DNA of 55,834 nucleotides from Candidatus Latescibacterota bacterium (GTDB taxonomy: Bacteria > JAAXHH01 > JACQVL01), in the NCBI GenBank assembly GCA_016209865.1, contig JACQVL010000262.1:1-55834 (forward strand), given 5' to 3'. This document shows positions 1 through 6,775 of the stretch, piece after piece. Within the stretch, counting starts at the first letter, position 1. Each line of letters starts with the position of its first letter. Made by a program: the position numbers and the translations under genes. The notes below the pieces were generated by a model. It searched no databases and had not been told where the DNA came from. It was given only the letters and a program-made list of their open reading frames with translations.

Positions 1-829
1 CCGCTTTGTTGATCGACACGTACGCGTGTCCCCCGATGCGGGTCTGGAGGAGGGCGTCGAGGTGAGCGGTCGTGCGCTCCAGGTCTTCCTTCGCGCGGCC
101 GATCGTGCCGCTGCGGTAGATCGGCCAGGTGAGGTCAGGGCCGAGGTAGGAGAACGACACGACCCGTGCCCCCTCTGCCAGCGCATCCGCGTCTAACAAC
201 GCTTCCGTCCACCGCCGCAGATCGTCTCCGCCCATCACCGCCACCGTTCCCGTGATGTCGTCGTCAGTCGCCGGGGGAATCGTGATGTCCGTGACGGTCT
301 CGGTGTTCAGGTCGATCGTCTTGCTCGTGTAGGGAGCGCCGATCGGTCGCAGGGCCGAGGTCGAGACCGCGCCCGTCTGCGGGTCGGTCCGGCGGGGCGC
401 GGCGACGCTGTAGATGACGACGTCAGCCTGTCCCATCACGGCCTTCAGCCGGAGGATCGTGTCCCGCTTGACCGCGTCGGAGAAGGCATCCCCGTTCAGG
501 TTGAGGGACTGGTGTCCATCCTGTCGTGCCCGCTGGTGGAGGGCGGCGGTGTTGTAGTACCCGGCGGTGCCGGTCTTCGTCCCTTCGCCCGGGCGTTCGT
601 AGAAGACGCCGAACGTCTCCGCGCCGTACAGCCAGGTGGCCGCGACCCGCGCCGCCAGCCCGTAGCCGGTCGACGCGCCGACGACGAGTACCCGGTAGCG
701 TTCTGGGACCGCGCCCCGTTGCGCGCGTGTCACGTCGATCTGCTGTTCCACGTTCCGTGCGCAGCCGACCGTGTGAGCGGTCGTGCAGATAAACCCACGA
801 ATGCGAGGAGACACCACGATGAGTGCCAT
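1..829 (-). CDS. fabV: Trans-2-enoyl-CoA / enoyl-ACP reductase FabV, 3' part cut by window edge
   Basis: This is the NAD(P)H-dependent reductase of the last step of fatty-acid elongation (FabV type, an alternative to FabI). The frame reads from ATG at 829 and is open to base 1, giving about 276 of the usual ~400 residues. Family landmarks seen are an N-terminal RGFICTTAHTVGC block, the dinucleotide-binding GASTGYGL, and near the truncated end the FabV-type catalytic Y-x8-K pattern (YRSGTIGRAK, preceded by LTWPIY). It is divergent from the EamA transporter, with only 46 bases between the two starts. The long open frames on the opposite strand here are GC-driven shadows. The call is firm; the missing C-terminus is only a window effect. 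Confidence 0.93.
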   Translation of the reverse strand, partial: MALIVVSPRIRGFICTTAHTVGCARNVEQQIDVTRAQRGAVPERYRVLVVGASTGYGLAARVAATWLYGAETFGVFYERPGEGTKTGTAGYYNTAALHQRARQDGHQSLNLNGDAFSDAVKRDTILRLKAVMGQADVVIYSVAAPRRTDPQTGAVSTSALRPIGAPYTSKTIDLNTETVTDITIPPATDDDITGTVAVMGGDDLRRWTEALLDADALAEGARVVSFSYLGPDLTWPIYRSGTIGRAKEDLERTTAHLDALLQTRIGGHAYVSINKA

Positions 830-875
830 GCAAACGCTCCTTCGCTGTGTATGCGACGAGGACTAAGGAGGCGAC

Positions 876-1760
876 GTGCCGTTCGGTGAACTGGCCGCCC
901 TCGGCTGTGCGGTCTTCTGGTCGTCGTCGAACGTGGTGATGAAATCCCAGATTCGACGCATCGACGTCATCCCGATCAACGCGCTCCGGTACATGTTCAG
1001 CTTCATCTTCTACGCGGTACTGCTCTGGGTGACCCACCGATGGGGACTCGTGATCAGTTTCCCTCGTCCCGCCCTGGCCTACCTGATGCTCTCGATGGCG
1101 ATCGGTCTCGTCACCGGGGATACCCTCCACTTGAAAGCGATCGAGCTGTTAGGCGTATCACGGGCGACCCCCATCGCCAACGTTTATCCGTTGTTCGCTC
1201 TCCTGCTGGCGGTCGTCTTTCTCGGTGAGCCGATCACCCTGTCGATCGTGCTGGGCGCGATGGCGATCACCGCCAGTCTGTACCTGATCGTCGCCCCACG
1301 TCCACACGAGCCACGCGATGATCCCGCCGAATCGGCCATTCGCAAGAAAGGGACGCTGATCGCCTTGACGGCGGCGATCTGCTGGGCGTGTTCGACGATC
1401 CTCCTCAAACTCGGCCTGCAAGACGTGGATGTCCTCGTCGCCAGCGGCATCCGGATCACCGCCGCCGGGGTGCCCTTAGTGCTGCTGGCTTACGTGCGCA
1501 AGGGGGTGACCTGGTTCAAGCGGGAACGACGCCAGGGGCTGGGGATGATCCTCCTCGCCAGCCTGAGCGGGCCGTGCGTCGGCAGTCTGCTGTTCATGGT
1601 CGCCGTGCAGTACGCCGGAGCGGGCAAAGCCGCGGTGCTGACGGCCACCGCGCCGCTGTATGCCGCGCTGTTTTCCCTGGTCTTCTTGGGGGAGAAACTG
1701 ACCGTCAGGCTCATCGCCGGGATCGTCCTGTCCATCCTCGGCCTGTGGCTCATTCTGTGA
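876..1760 (+). CDS. EamA/DMT-family membrane transporter
   Basis: A 294-residue, very hydrophobic protein with about ten predicted membrane helices in two homologous halves, the arrangement of the drug/metabolite transporter (EamA) family. Each half ends with a similar block (VVFLGEPIT in the first, LVFLGEKLT in the second), the internal duplication typical of the family. The start is GTG at 876, preceded by AAGGAG at 865-870. It faces away from fabV and converges on the PHP phosphatase gene with six bases between stops. The substrate cannot be read from sequence; family members export amino acids, metabolites or drugs. Confidence 0.85.
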   Translation: MPFGELAALGCAVFWSSSNVVMKSQIRRIDVIPINALRYMFSFIFYAVLLWVTHRWGLVISFPRPALAYLMLSMAIGLVTGDTLHLKAIELLGVSRATPIANVYPLFALLLAVVFLGEPITLSIVLGAMAITASLYLIVAPRPHEPRDDPAESAIRKKGTLIALTAAICWACSTILLKLGLQDVDVLVASGIRITAAGVPLVLLAYVRKGVTWFKRERRQGLGMILLASLSGPCVGSLLFMVAVQYAGAGKAAVLTATAPLYAALFSLVFLGEKLTVRLIAGIVLSILGLWLIL

Positions 1761-1766
1761 GACCGG

Positions 1767-2609
1767 CTACAACGGAACGGGCGTCCGCTGCCGCCGGGTG
1801 AACGACATCGCGTCCGTATACTCGCACGCGCGGGCTAATTCCGCCACGCTGTCGAAATCCTTCCCGATGTCCTCCGCGTAATGCGCGTCAGACGCGGTCG
1901 TGATGGCGATGCCACGACGGGCGAACGCCTCGAGGAGCGGGCGCTCCGGGTAGAGCCGGCCGACCGGCTTGCGCAGACCGGCGGAACTGATCTCGACGCA
2001 GAGGCCGGGCTGGCAGGCGACCAACTCCGCCAGTTCCTCGTAAAGAGCCGTCATGTCCATCGTCGGCAGGTAGCCGAACACCTTGATCAGGTCGGGATGG
2101 GACATCGAGTTGAAGCAGCCGGTCTGCACCGCCTGGCCGAGCAGCCTGAAATACTCCCGGTAGACGTCGTTGACATCCCGGCGGTCCCATTCCGGCTTGT
2201 GCTCCGTGAGGTCGAACCCCCATTCTCCGATCCAGTGGACGGAGCCGAGGACGAAATCCCACGGATAGCCGTTCACGACCCGTTCGATGGCCGGTTCCTT
2301 CCCTTCCATGTAGTCCATCTCGATCCCGACCTTCACCGGGAGTCCCTGACGCTGCGCGTCGAGCAGGAGATTCACGTACACATCCATGTCATAGAAACAC
2401 TTATCCCGCGCCCACGGCCTGTCCACGATGTCACTCGCCTGGGTGAAATGGTACACATGCTCGGTGATGGCGATCTCGCTGACCCCTCGCGCCGTGGCGA
2501 CCTCGACGAATCGCCGGATGGTGTCGAGCGGGTCTGACCCCTCAGGCCGGGTGTCGGGCGTCCGCCCGAACGGGTAGTAATTCTCCACGTGCATGTGATA
2601 GTCGAGCAT
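1767..2609 (-). CDS. PHP-domain phosphatase, histidinol-phosphatase (HisJ/HisK) type
   Basis: A 280-residue PHP-family metallophosphoesterase. The signature is HMH at residues 5-7 right after the start, then TEHVYH, the LGSVHW block and TASDAHYAED near the C-terminus, which together supply the metal-binding His/Asp/Glu set. The overall plan matches HisJ-type histidinol-phosphatases, which act in histidine synthesis in the cytoplasm. No other his genes except a distant, exported HisC-like protein lie in the window, so the substrate is inferred from family only. ATG at 2609 follows AAGGAA. The upstream spacer carries heptamer repeats. Confidence 0.8.
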   Translation of the reverse strand: MLDYHMHVENYYPFGRTPDTRPEGSDPLDTIRRFVEVATARGVSEIAITEHVYHFTQASDIVDRPWARDKCFYDMDVYVNLLLDAQRQGLPVKVGIEMDYMEGKEPAIERVVNGYPWDFVLGSVHWIGEWGFDLTEHKPEWDRRDVNDVYREYFRLLGQAVQTGCFNSMSHPDLIKVFGYLPTMDMTALYEELAELVACQPGLCVEISSAGLRKPVGRLYPERPLLEAFARRGIAITTASDAHYAEDIGKDFDSVAELARACEYTDAMSFTRRQRTPVPL

Positions 2610-2620
2610 GAAGGGTTCCT

Positions 2621-2680
2621 TAGTGGTCGGTGGTCAGTGGTCGGTTAAATCAGTGACGAGTGACCAGTGACGAGTAAAAC
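2621..2680. repeat. Heptamer arrays: GGTCGGT words then GTGACGA words
   Basis: Bases 2622-2646 are head-to-tail GGTCGGT/GGTCAGT words and 2652-2677 are GTGACGA/GTGACCA words. The same two families recur in inverted order at 3817-3877, so the two sites form long imperfect inverted repeats around the 118-residue gene and trmB. No coding potential is credited here. Confidence 0.8.
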
Positions 2681-2751
2681 AACCTCTTCTGAAGGAATGA
2701 TATACATCCCGCTCCCGAAAATCAAACGAAATCTCATCAGCCGCGTCCGGC

Positions 2752-2780
2752 TTGACAGTCTGCCAACCCGTCTCTATATT
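2752..2780 (+). promoter_or_regulatory. Sigma70-type promoter for the 118-aa gene and trmB
   Basis: TTGACA at 2752-2757 and TATATT at 2775-2780 are separated by exactly 17 bases, in a locally AT-rich stretch 50 bases upstream of the GTG start at 2832. Confidence 0.75.
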
Positions 2781-2831
2781 GAAATCGCCGTCTTGGTCGT
2801 CCTCTATCCCTTCATGGCCGGAGAATGATCG

Positions 2832-3188
2832 GTGCCCCACGTGATCGTTGATGGACCGTGTTCCGTCGAACAGTATTATACGACATTCCGTCCGACTGGC
2901 TATCAGGATCGAGGGATCGTCTTCAAAACGACGGAGTGTTTTCTTAATTCCAGACGGACGGAAGCGCTAGTCGACAGCGTGGTCGTGGAAGGCGGGCGAC
3001 CTCAGCAGTTCTTCATCTGGCTGATCCAACGGGATGGCGGGGTGATGATCCGGCTGCTCCCGGCCACGGACCCGGAGAAGACGGAGGGGATCAAGCGGCT
3101 GATCGTGCACGTGGCCGCCGCCATTAAGGCTCAGCATCCCGATTGCCGGTACGGAAACACGAACCTGCAAGGGTATGTGAGTGGCTGA
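2832..3188 (+). CDS. Hypothetical protein, 118 aa, upstream of trmB
   Basis: I do not recognise this protein. It is a compact soluble protein with an acidic/hydrophobic mix, no signal peptide and no membrane helix. Notable segments are FFIWLIQRDGG in the middle and a C-terminal amphipathic stretch (RLIVHVAAAIKAQ). Coding is supported by a GTG start with GGAG eight bases upstream, a clean promoter at 2752-2780 and an 8-base overlap of its stop with the trmB start, which implies translational coupling. The role may be linked to tRNA modification, but that rests on position only. Confidence 0.7.
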   Translation: MPHVIVDGPCSVEQYYTTFRPTGYQDRGIVFKTTECFLNSRRTEALVDSVVVEGGRPQQFFIWLIQRDGGVMIRLLPATDPEKTEGIKRLIVHVAAAIKAQHPDCRYGNTNLQGYVSG

Positions 3189-3804
3189 CCTGATGATCCA
3201 GATCAGCGCCCTGGACGGTCCGTTCGACTGGGTCGCCCTGTTCGGGAACGCGAGTCCGGTCGAGGTCGAGATCGGGTGCGGGAAGGGCCGGTTCCTGATC
3301 GCCTCCGCCATGCAGTATCCGGACGTGAACTATGTCGGGATCGAGCGAGCCGTCCGGTATTTCCGCATCGTCAAGGAACGGGTCGCCAGACGCGCCCTGA
3401 CGAACGTCCGGCTGCTCTGTGACGATGCCGGGTATTTCGTCCGGAAGTTCATTCCCGATGGGTCGATCGGGGCGTATCACGTCTACTTCCCGGACCCCTG
3501 GCCGAAGAAGCGGCATCGCAAGCGCCGGCTGTTCCAGGGAGACTTTCCCGCCCATCTTGCGCGGACCCTCTGCGCGGAGGGGACGATCGATCTCGCCACG
3601 GATTATGAGGAATATTTCAGCGAGATCGTCAGTCTGCTCGATGCCTGTCCCGGCCTACGTCGCATGTCCGGCCTGCCCGACCGGGTCCGTCTGCTGGGAA
3701 CCGGCGTGACGAACTTTGAGGTTAAGTATACAGCAGAAGGCCGTTTGATCTACCGGGCGGCGTTCCGGAAGACCGATGATGGATTCCCGCTTGCGCAGGA
3801 ATGA
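3181..3804 (+). CDS. trmB: tRNA (guanine-N7)-methyltransferase
   Basis: TrmB makes m7G46 in the variable loop of tRNAs using S-adenosylmethionine. The 207-residue protein has the SAM site EIGCGKGRF, the YVGIE acidic loop after strand 2, and the family-defining FPDPWPKKRHRKRR motif followed by an LATDYEEY block. GTG at 3181 is the start, overlapping the upstream gene by 8 bases. The last residues (GFPLAQE) and the stop codon are encoded by a dRS3-like repeat at 3781-3805, so the native C-terminus appears to have been replaced or trimmed by repeat insertion. Identification is firm. Confidence 0.93.
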   Translation: MADLMIQISALDGPFDWVALFGNASPVEVEIGCGKGRFLIASAMQYPDVNYVGIERAVRYFRIVKERVARRALTNVRLLCDDAGYFVRKFIPDGSIGAYHVYFPDPWPKKRHRKRRLFQGDFPAHLARTLCAEGTIDLATDYEEYFSEIVSLLDACPGLRRMSGLPDRVRLLGTGVTNFEVKYTAEGRLIYRAAFRKTDDGFPLAQE

Positions 3805-3880
3805 CGACCGTTCTTCTCGTCACTCGTCACTGGTCACTCGTCACTGATTCTTACCGACCACCGATCACCGACCACCGTAC
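3781..3880. repeat. Composite repeat: dRS3-like hairpin, then GTGACGA and GGTCGGT arrays (inverted)
   Basis: Bases 3781-3805 are an ATTCCC-N8-GGGAAT-like hairpin in reverse orientation that overlaps the end of trmB. Bases 3817-3846 are TCGTCAC/TGGTCAC words and 3853-3877 are ACCGACC words, the complement and inverse order of the arrays at 2622-2677. The open frame that runs through it into the ArsA gene is not counted as coding. Confidence 0.8.
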
Positions 3881-3881
3881 G

Positions 3882-5069
3882 ATGACTCCTCGTATCATCC
3901 TATACTCTGGCAAAGGCGGCGTCGGGAAGACGACGATCGCGGCGGCGACCGGCCTCCGGTGCGCGGACCTCGGCTATCGGACGCTCATCCTGTCGCTCGA
4001 CATCGCCCATAGCCTGGCCGACTCGTTCGACCTCGACGTCGGACTGCACGAGAAGAACCGTGGCCAGCCGGTGGCTGTCGGGGAACGGCTGTGGATCCAG
4101 GAGATCGACGTCCAGGAGGACGTGGAACGGTACTGGGGGGATGTATACAAATACCTCGCCCTCCTGCTCAATACCACCGGCTTAGACGAGATCATCGCCG
4201 CTGAGCTGGCGATCATCCCGGGGATGGAGGACGTTATCTGTCTGCTCTACATCAACCAGTACCTGACCGAACGCACCTACGACGTGCTCATCCTGGACTG
4301 CGCACCGACCGGGGAGTCGTTACGGTTTATCAGCATGCCCTCCACCCTCGAATGGTACATGGATAAACTCTTTCAACTGGAGCGCAACCTGGCCCGTGTG
4401 GTCCGGCCGATCGCGCGGGCGGTCACGAACGTCCCCCTGCCGGACGACAGTTACTTCCAGGCGCTCGCCGGCCTCTTCACGAAGCTCGAAGGGGTGGATA
4501 CGGTCTTGTTAGATAAAGAACGGACGTCTGTCCGGCTGGTGACGAACGCGGAGAAGATGGTGCTGCGGGAGACGCAGCGGGCGTTCATGTATTTCTGCCT
4601 GTACGGGATGGCGGTCGATTCGGTCATCGTCAACCGGCTCATTCCGGCCGGCGAGGGCGGGGAGTATTTCCAGAAGTGGATCACGACGCAGGAGCGCTAC
4701 CTGGCTCAACTCGAACAGTATTTCGATCCCGTGCCGATCGCCCGCGTGCAGATGTTCGATGACGAGATCATCGGGCTGGAGCGACTGCGACGGCTGTCGG
4801 AACAGCTCTACGGGACGGACGACCCGAGCCGGGTGTTCTACAGCGAGCGCCCGTACGAGTTCACGAAGACGGACGGCCAGTACGTGCTCTCCCTCAAACT
4901 CCCGTTTGTCACGAAAGAGCACGTCGATCTGTTCAAGGAAGAAGGCCAGCTCATCATCCGGATCGGCAGTTTCAAACGCCATGTCTTCCTGCCCCGTGCG
5001 GTCAGCCGTCACACCCCACGGGACGCACGGTTCGAGGGAGATCGGTTGTGTATCACGTTTGAACGATGA
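3882..5069 (+). CDS. ArsA/GET3-family ATPase with C-terminal HSP20-like domain
   Basis: A 395-residue soluble P-loop ATPase. The deviant Walker A, SGKGGVGKTT, lies at about residues 8-17, followed by the switch I region SLDIAHSLADSF and switch II LDCAPTGESLRF. The last ~85 residues resemble the HSP20-like alpha-crystallin domain found at the end of many bacterial ArsA homologues. No arsenite permease is near, so an arsenic role is not supported; chaperone- or targeting-like functions are known for GET3 relatives. I chose ATG 3882 because the frame upstream (from 3801) consists of heptamer repeats, although no strong ribosome-binding site is visible. Its stop overlaps the next reading frame. 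Confidence 0.85.
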   Translation: MTPRIILYSGKGGVGKTTIAAATGLRCADLGYRTLILSLDIAHSLADSFDLDVGLHEKNRGQPVAVGERLWIQEIDVQEDVERYWGDVYKYLALLLNTTGLDEIIAAELAIIPGMEDVICLLYINQYLTERTYDVLILDCAPTGESLRFISMPSTLEWYMDKLFQLERNLARVVRPIARAVTNVPLPDDSYFQALAGLFTKLEGVDTVLLDKERTSVRLVTNAEKMVLRETQRAFMYFCLYGMAVDSVIVNRLIPAGEGGEYFQKWITTQERYLAQLEQYFDPVPIARVQMFDDEIIGLERLRRLSEQLYGTDDPSRVFYSERPYEFTKTDGQYVLSLKLPFVTKEHVDLFKEEGQLIIRIGSFKRHVFLPRAVSRHTPRDARFEGDRLCITFER

Positions 5070-5083
5070 AGGAGGTGACGACG

Positions 5084-5353
5084 ATGGCTGAGAAGACCGA
5101 GACCACAACGAAGGAGACCGAACAGGCTGAAACCAGCCAGGAGTCGTGCGAGCGGCTCTTCACCCTCTCACAACTGCGCAAGCTGCTCCCGCCGGACGAG
5201 ACGCTCGTCGAGTTCGAGCGGCACATTATCCGGTCCCAGATCGAACTCCTGAGGGGGGTTCGGACGCTCGTGGACAGCTACGTGTCCCGGCTGGAACGCC
5301 GGGAGAAGCAGGAACAGCCGAAGCGGGTGAGCAAGATCGAGATCAAGGAATAG
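5084..5353 (+). CDS. Hypothetical 89-aa protein coupled to the ArsA-type ATPase
   Basis: An unrecognised small, highly charged protein with a low-complexity Thr/Glu-rich first 25 residues, a middle helix (LVEFERHIIRSQIELLRGVR) and a Lys/Glu-rich tail, probably mostly helical or coiled-coil. The start at ATG 5084 is set by a near-perfect Shine-Dalgarno AAGGAGGTGA at 5069-5078, 15 bases after the ATPase stop; an ATG at 5066 lies before that site and is less likely. Tight coupling suggests it works with the ATPase, perhaps as partner or adaptor. No function is claimed. Confidence 0.7.
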   Translation: MAEKTETTTKETEQAETSQESCERLFTLSQLRKLLPPDETLVEFERHIIRSQIELLRGVRTLVDSYVSRLERREKQEQPKRVSKIEIKE

Positions 5354-5354
5354 A

Positions 5355-5424
5355 GAAAGCAAGGACAAAGGACGAAAGGGCCAAAAAGAACTTTTCGTAC
5401 TTCGTCCTTCGCTTTTCGTCCTTA
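5355..5424. repeat. Palindromic GGACGAA-word element between convergent genes
   Basis: The left arm 5359-5380 (AAGGACAAAGGACGAA) and right arm 5392-5423 (TTCGTCCTTCGCTTTTCGTC) pair as an imperfect hairpin. It fills the whole spacer between two convergent stops and could act as a bidirectional terminator. Confidence 0.75.
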
Positions 5425-5426
5425 TT

Positions 5427-6398
5427 TCACGTCCGCACGTACTTCTGCAACACGCACCAATCGGCGGGGGCCCGGCCGCCGGGATAGGACACCGCCACCT
5501 CGCCCACGTACAGGTCGCCCCGCGAATCACACGCAATCCCGTGCGGGCTGAAGTATTGGCCTGCGCCCAACGGGTCGTGCTCCCCCCATTCGGCGAGAAC
5601 TTTCCCGGTCGCATCGCGCACCGTGATCCGCGCGGACGGCCGGCTGAGGTCCGGTTCGCCCATAAACACCCCGCCGACCTCGGCGACGTACAGATGTCCT
5701 TCGGCATCGAGGCACACATCGCACGGCCATCGCACGTCGCGCCACAGGACGATCAACTCACCCTGTGGGCTGAAGACCTGGATGCGGCAGTTCTGACGGT
5801 CACACACGTAGACCAGGCTGTGGCTGTCCACGCAGACATCGTGCGGGGTGACGAACTGGCCGGGACGATCGCCGGGCTCTCCCCACGACAGGACGAGCTG
5901 CCCGTCTGGCGTGAACCGGTGAATCCGGGCGTTGCCGTACCCGTCCGACACGTACAGGTCCCCGCCGGGCGCGACCGCCAACGCGGTCGGGTAATTGAAC
6001 GGCGGGCCGGAGCGGATCACCGACTCTGTCGTGGCGCCGTCATAGCCGGTGTCGGACGGATGATCGGCCGTCTGGATCGTCATCAGCAGCCGGCCGTCGG
6101 TCGTGAACTTGTGGACCGCGTGGCCGCAGTCATCCACGCAGTAGACCGCGTCATCAGGACTGATAAACAGGCCGTGCGGTCGTTTGAAGAACCCTTTGCC
6201 CCATGATCCTAAGAATCGACCCTCACGGTCGAAGACGGTCAGCGGATGCTCGCTCCGGCTGAACACATAGACCCGGTCCCGCGAATCTACCCCGACACCT
6301 GCGACCTCCACGAACGTCCAGCCGGCGGGGAGCTCTCCCCATCCTTTCGCTTCTTCGTAGATGAATGCACCCGATCCAACTCTTCGTGTGTGTGGCAT
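5427..6398 (-). CDS. NHL-repeat beta-propeller protein (peptidylglycine lyase-like)
   Basis: A 323-residue protein made of about six NHL-type blades. Repeated blocks such as GVDSRDRVYVFSR, LFISPDDAVYCVDD, AVAPGGDLYVSDGYGNARIHRF, CVDSHSLVYVCDRQNCRIQVF and GIACDSRGDLYVGEV each end in a Y-V-x-D/E pattern. The architecture resembles peptidyl-alpha-hydroxyglycine amidating lyase-like propellers, but no catalytic claim is made. No signal peptide is seen with the start chosen. ATG 6398 was preferred over an ATG at 6443 because AGGAG lies seven bases upstream and the family N-terminus fits. It is the last gene of a minus-strand group following the AAA-ATPase pair, but a functional link is doubtful. 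Confidence 0.8.
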   Translation of the reverse strand: MPHTRRVGSGAFIYEEAKGWGELPAGWTFVEVAGVGVDSRDRVYVFSRSEHPLTVFDREGRFLGSWGKGFFKRPHGLFISPDDAVYCVDDCGHAVHKFTTDGRLLMTIQTADHPSDTGYDGATTESVIRSGPPFNYPTALAVAPGGDLYVSDGYGNARIHRFTPDGQLVLSWGEPGDRPGQFVTPHDVCVDSHSLVYVCDRQNCRIQVFSPQGELIVLWRDVRWPCDVCLDAEGHLYVAEVGGVFMGEPDLSRPSARITVRDATGKVLAEWGEHDPLGAGQYFSPHGIACDSRGDLYVGEVAVSYPGGRAPADWCVLQKYVRT

Positions 6399-6427
6399 GT
6401 GCGCTCCTGTTGTGCAATTTGGCCTCT

Positions 6428-6775
6428 TTACAACTCGAACCAACGCTGCAAAACGGATTTGAGATGGACGAACGCAGGATCAGTGCAACGTTCAACACTC
6501 TCGTGTTCCAGGTCATCTCGTGATAGGTGATCTTGCCCACACCCTTCACGGTCGCACATCACCAGGGCGTGGGCATATCGGTTGACGAAGGGTCGGAGGA
6601 AATCATGTCCTGCTAACACGCATCCAGGGTCACGAGCGGGATGTATAAAGATGTCATACGTGAATTGACGGATATCAAGCGCTTGGGATCGGGAGAACAA
6701 ACCTTTGACCGCAAACTCCATATTTTTATCGGAGACAAGCACAACGAGATCTTTCTCAAAGTCGTCGTCTTTCAT
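6428..6775 (-). CDS. TOPRIM-like partner of AAA ATPase (DUF4276/RloB-like), shortened
   Basis: A 115-residue protein whose start overlaps the ATPase stop by four bases (ATGA). Blocks VLVSDKNMEFAVKGLFSR and YAHALVMCDREGCGQD look like the Glu-containing and Asp-containing parts of a TOPRIM-type nuclease fold, as in the small partners of OLD-like ATPases. Relatives I remember are about 200 residues and end in a segment much like RCTDPAFVHLKSVLQRW. Here that tail follows directly after LEHESVE, which suggests an in-frame internal deletion of roughly 90-100 residues. The deletion rests on memory of the family and is not proven. Confidence 0.6.
   Translation of the reverse strand: MKDDDFEKDLVVLVSDKNMEFAVKGLFSRSQALDIRQFTYDIFIHPARDPGCVLAGHDFLRPFVNRYAHALVMCDREGCGQDHLSRDDLEHESVERCTDPAFVHLKSVLQRWFEL

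Noticed and set aside
2634-2840. A 68-residue minus-strand open frame upstream of the 118-aa gene
   Set aside because: It runs across heptamer repeats and through a clear plus-strand promoter; it has no recognisable features.
3801-3881. N-terminal extension of the ArsA-type protein (and similar extensions of secDF, the dehydrogenase, rpsS, rpsD and the 142-aa lipoprotein)
   Set aside because: These residues are translations of dispersed repeats; family N-termini begin at the downstream starts, most of which have ribosome-binding sites.
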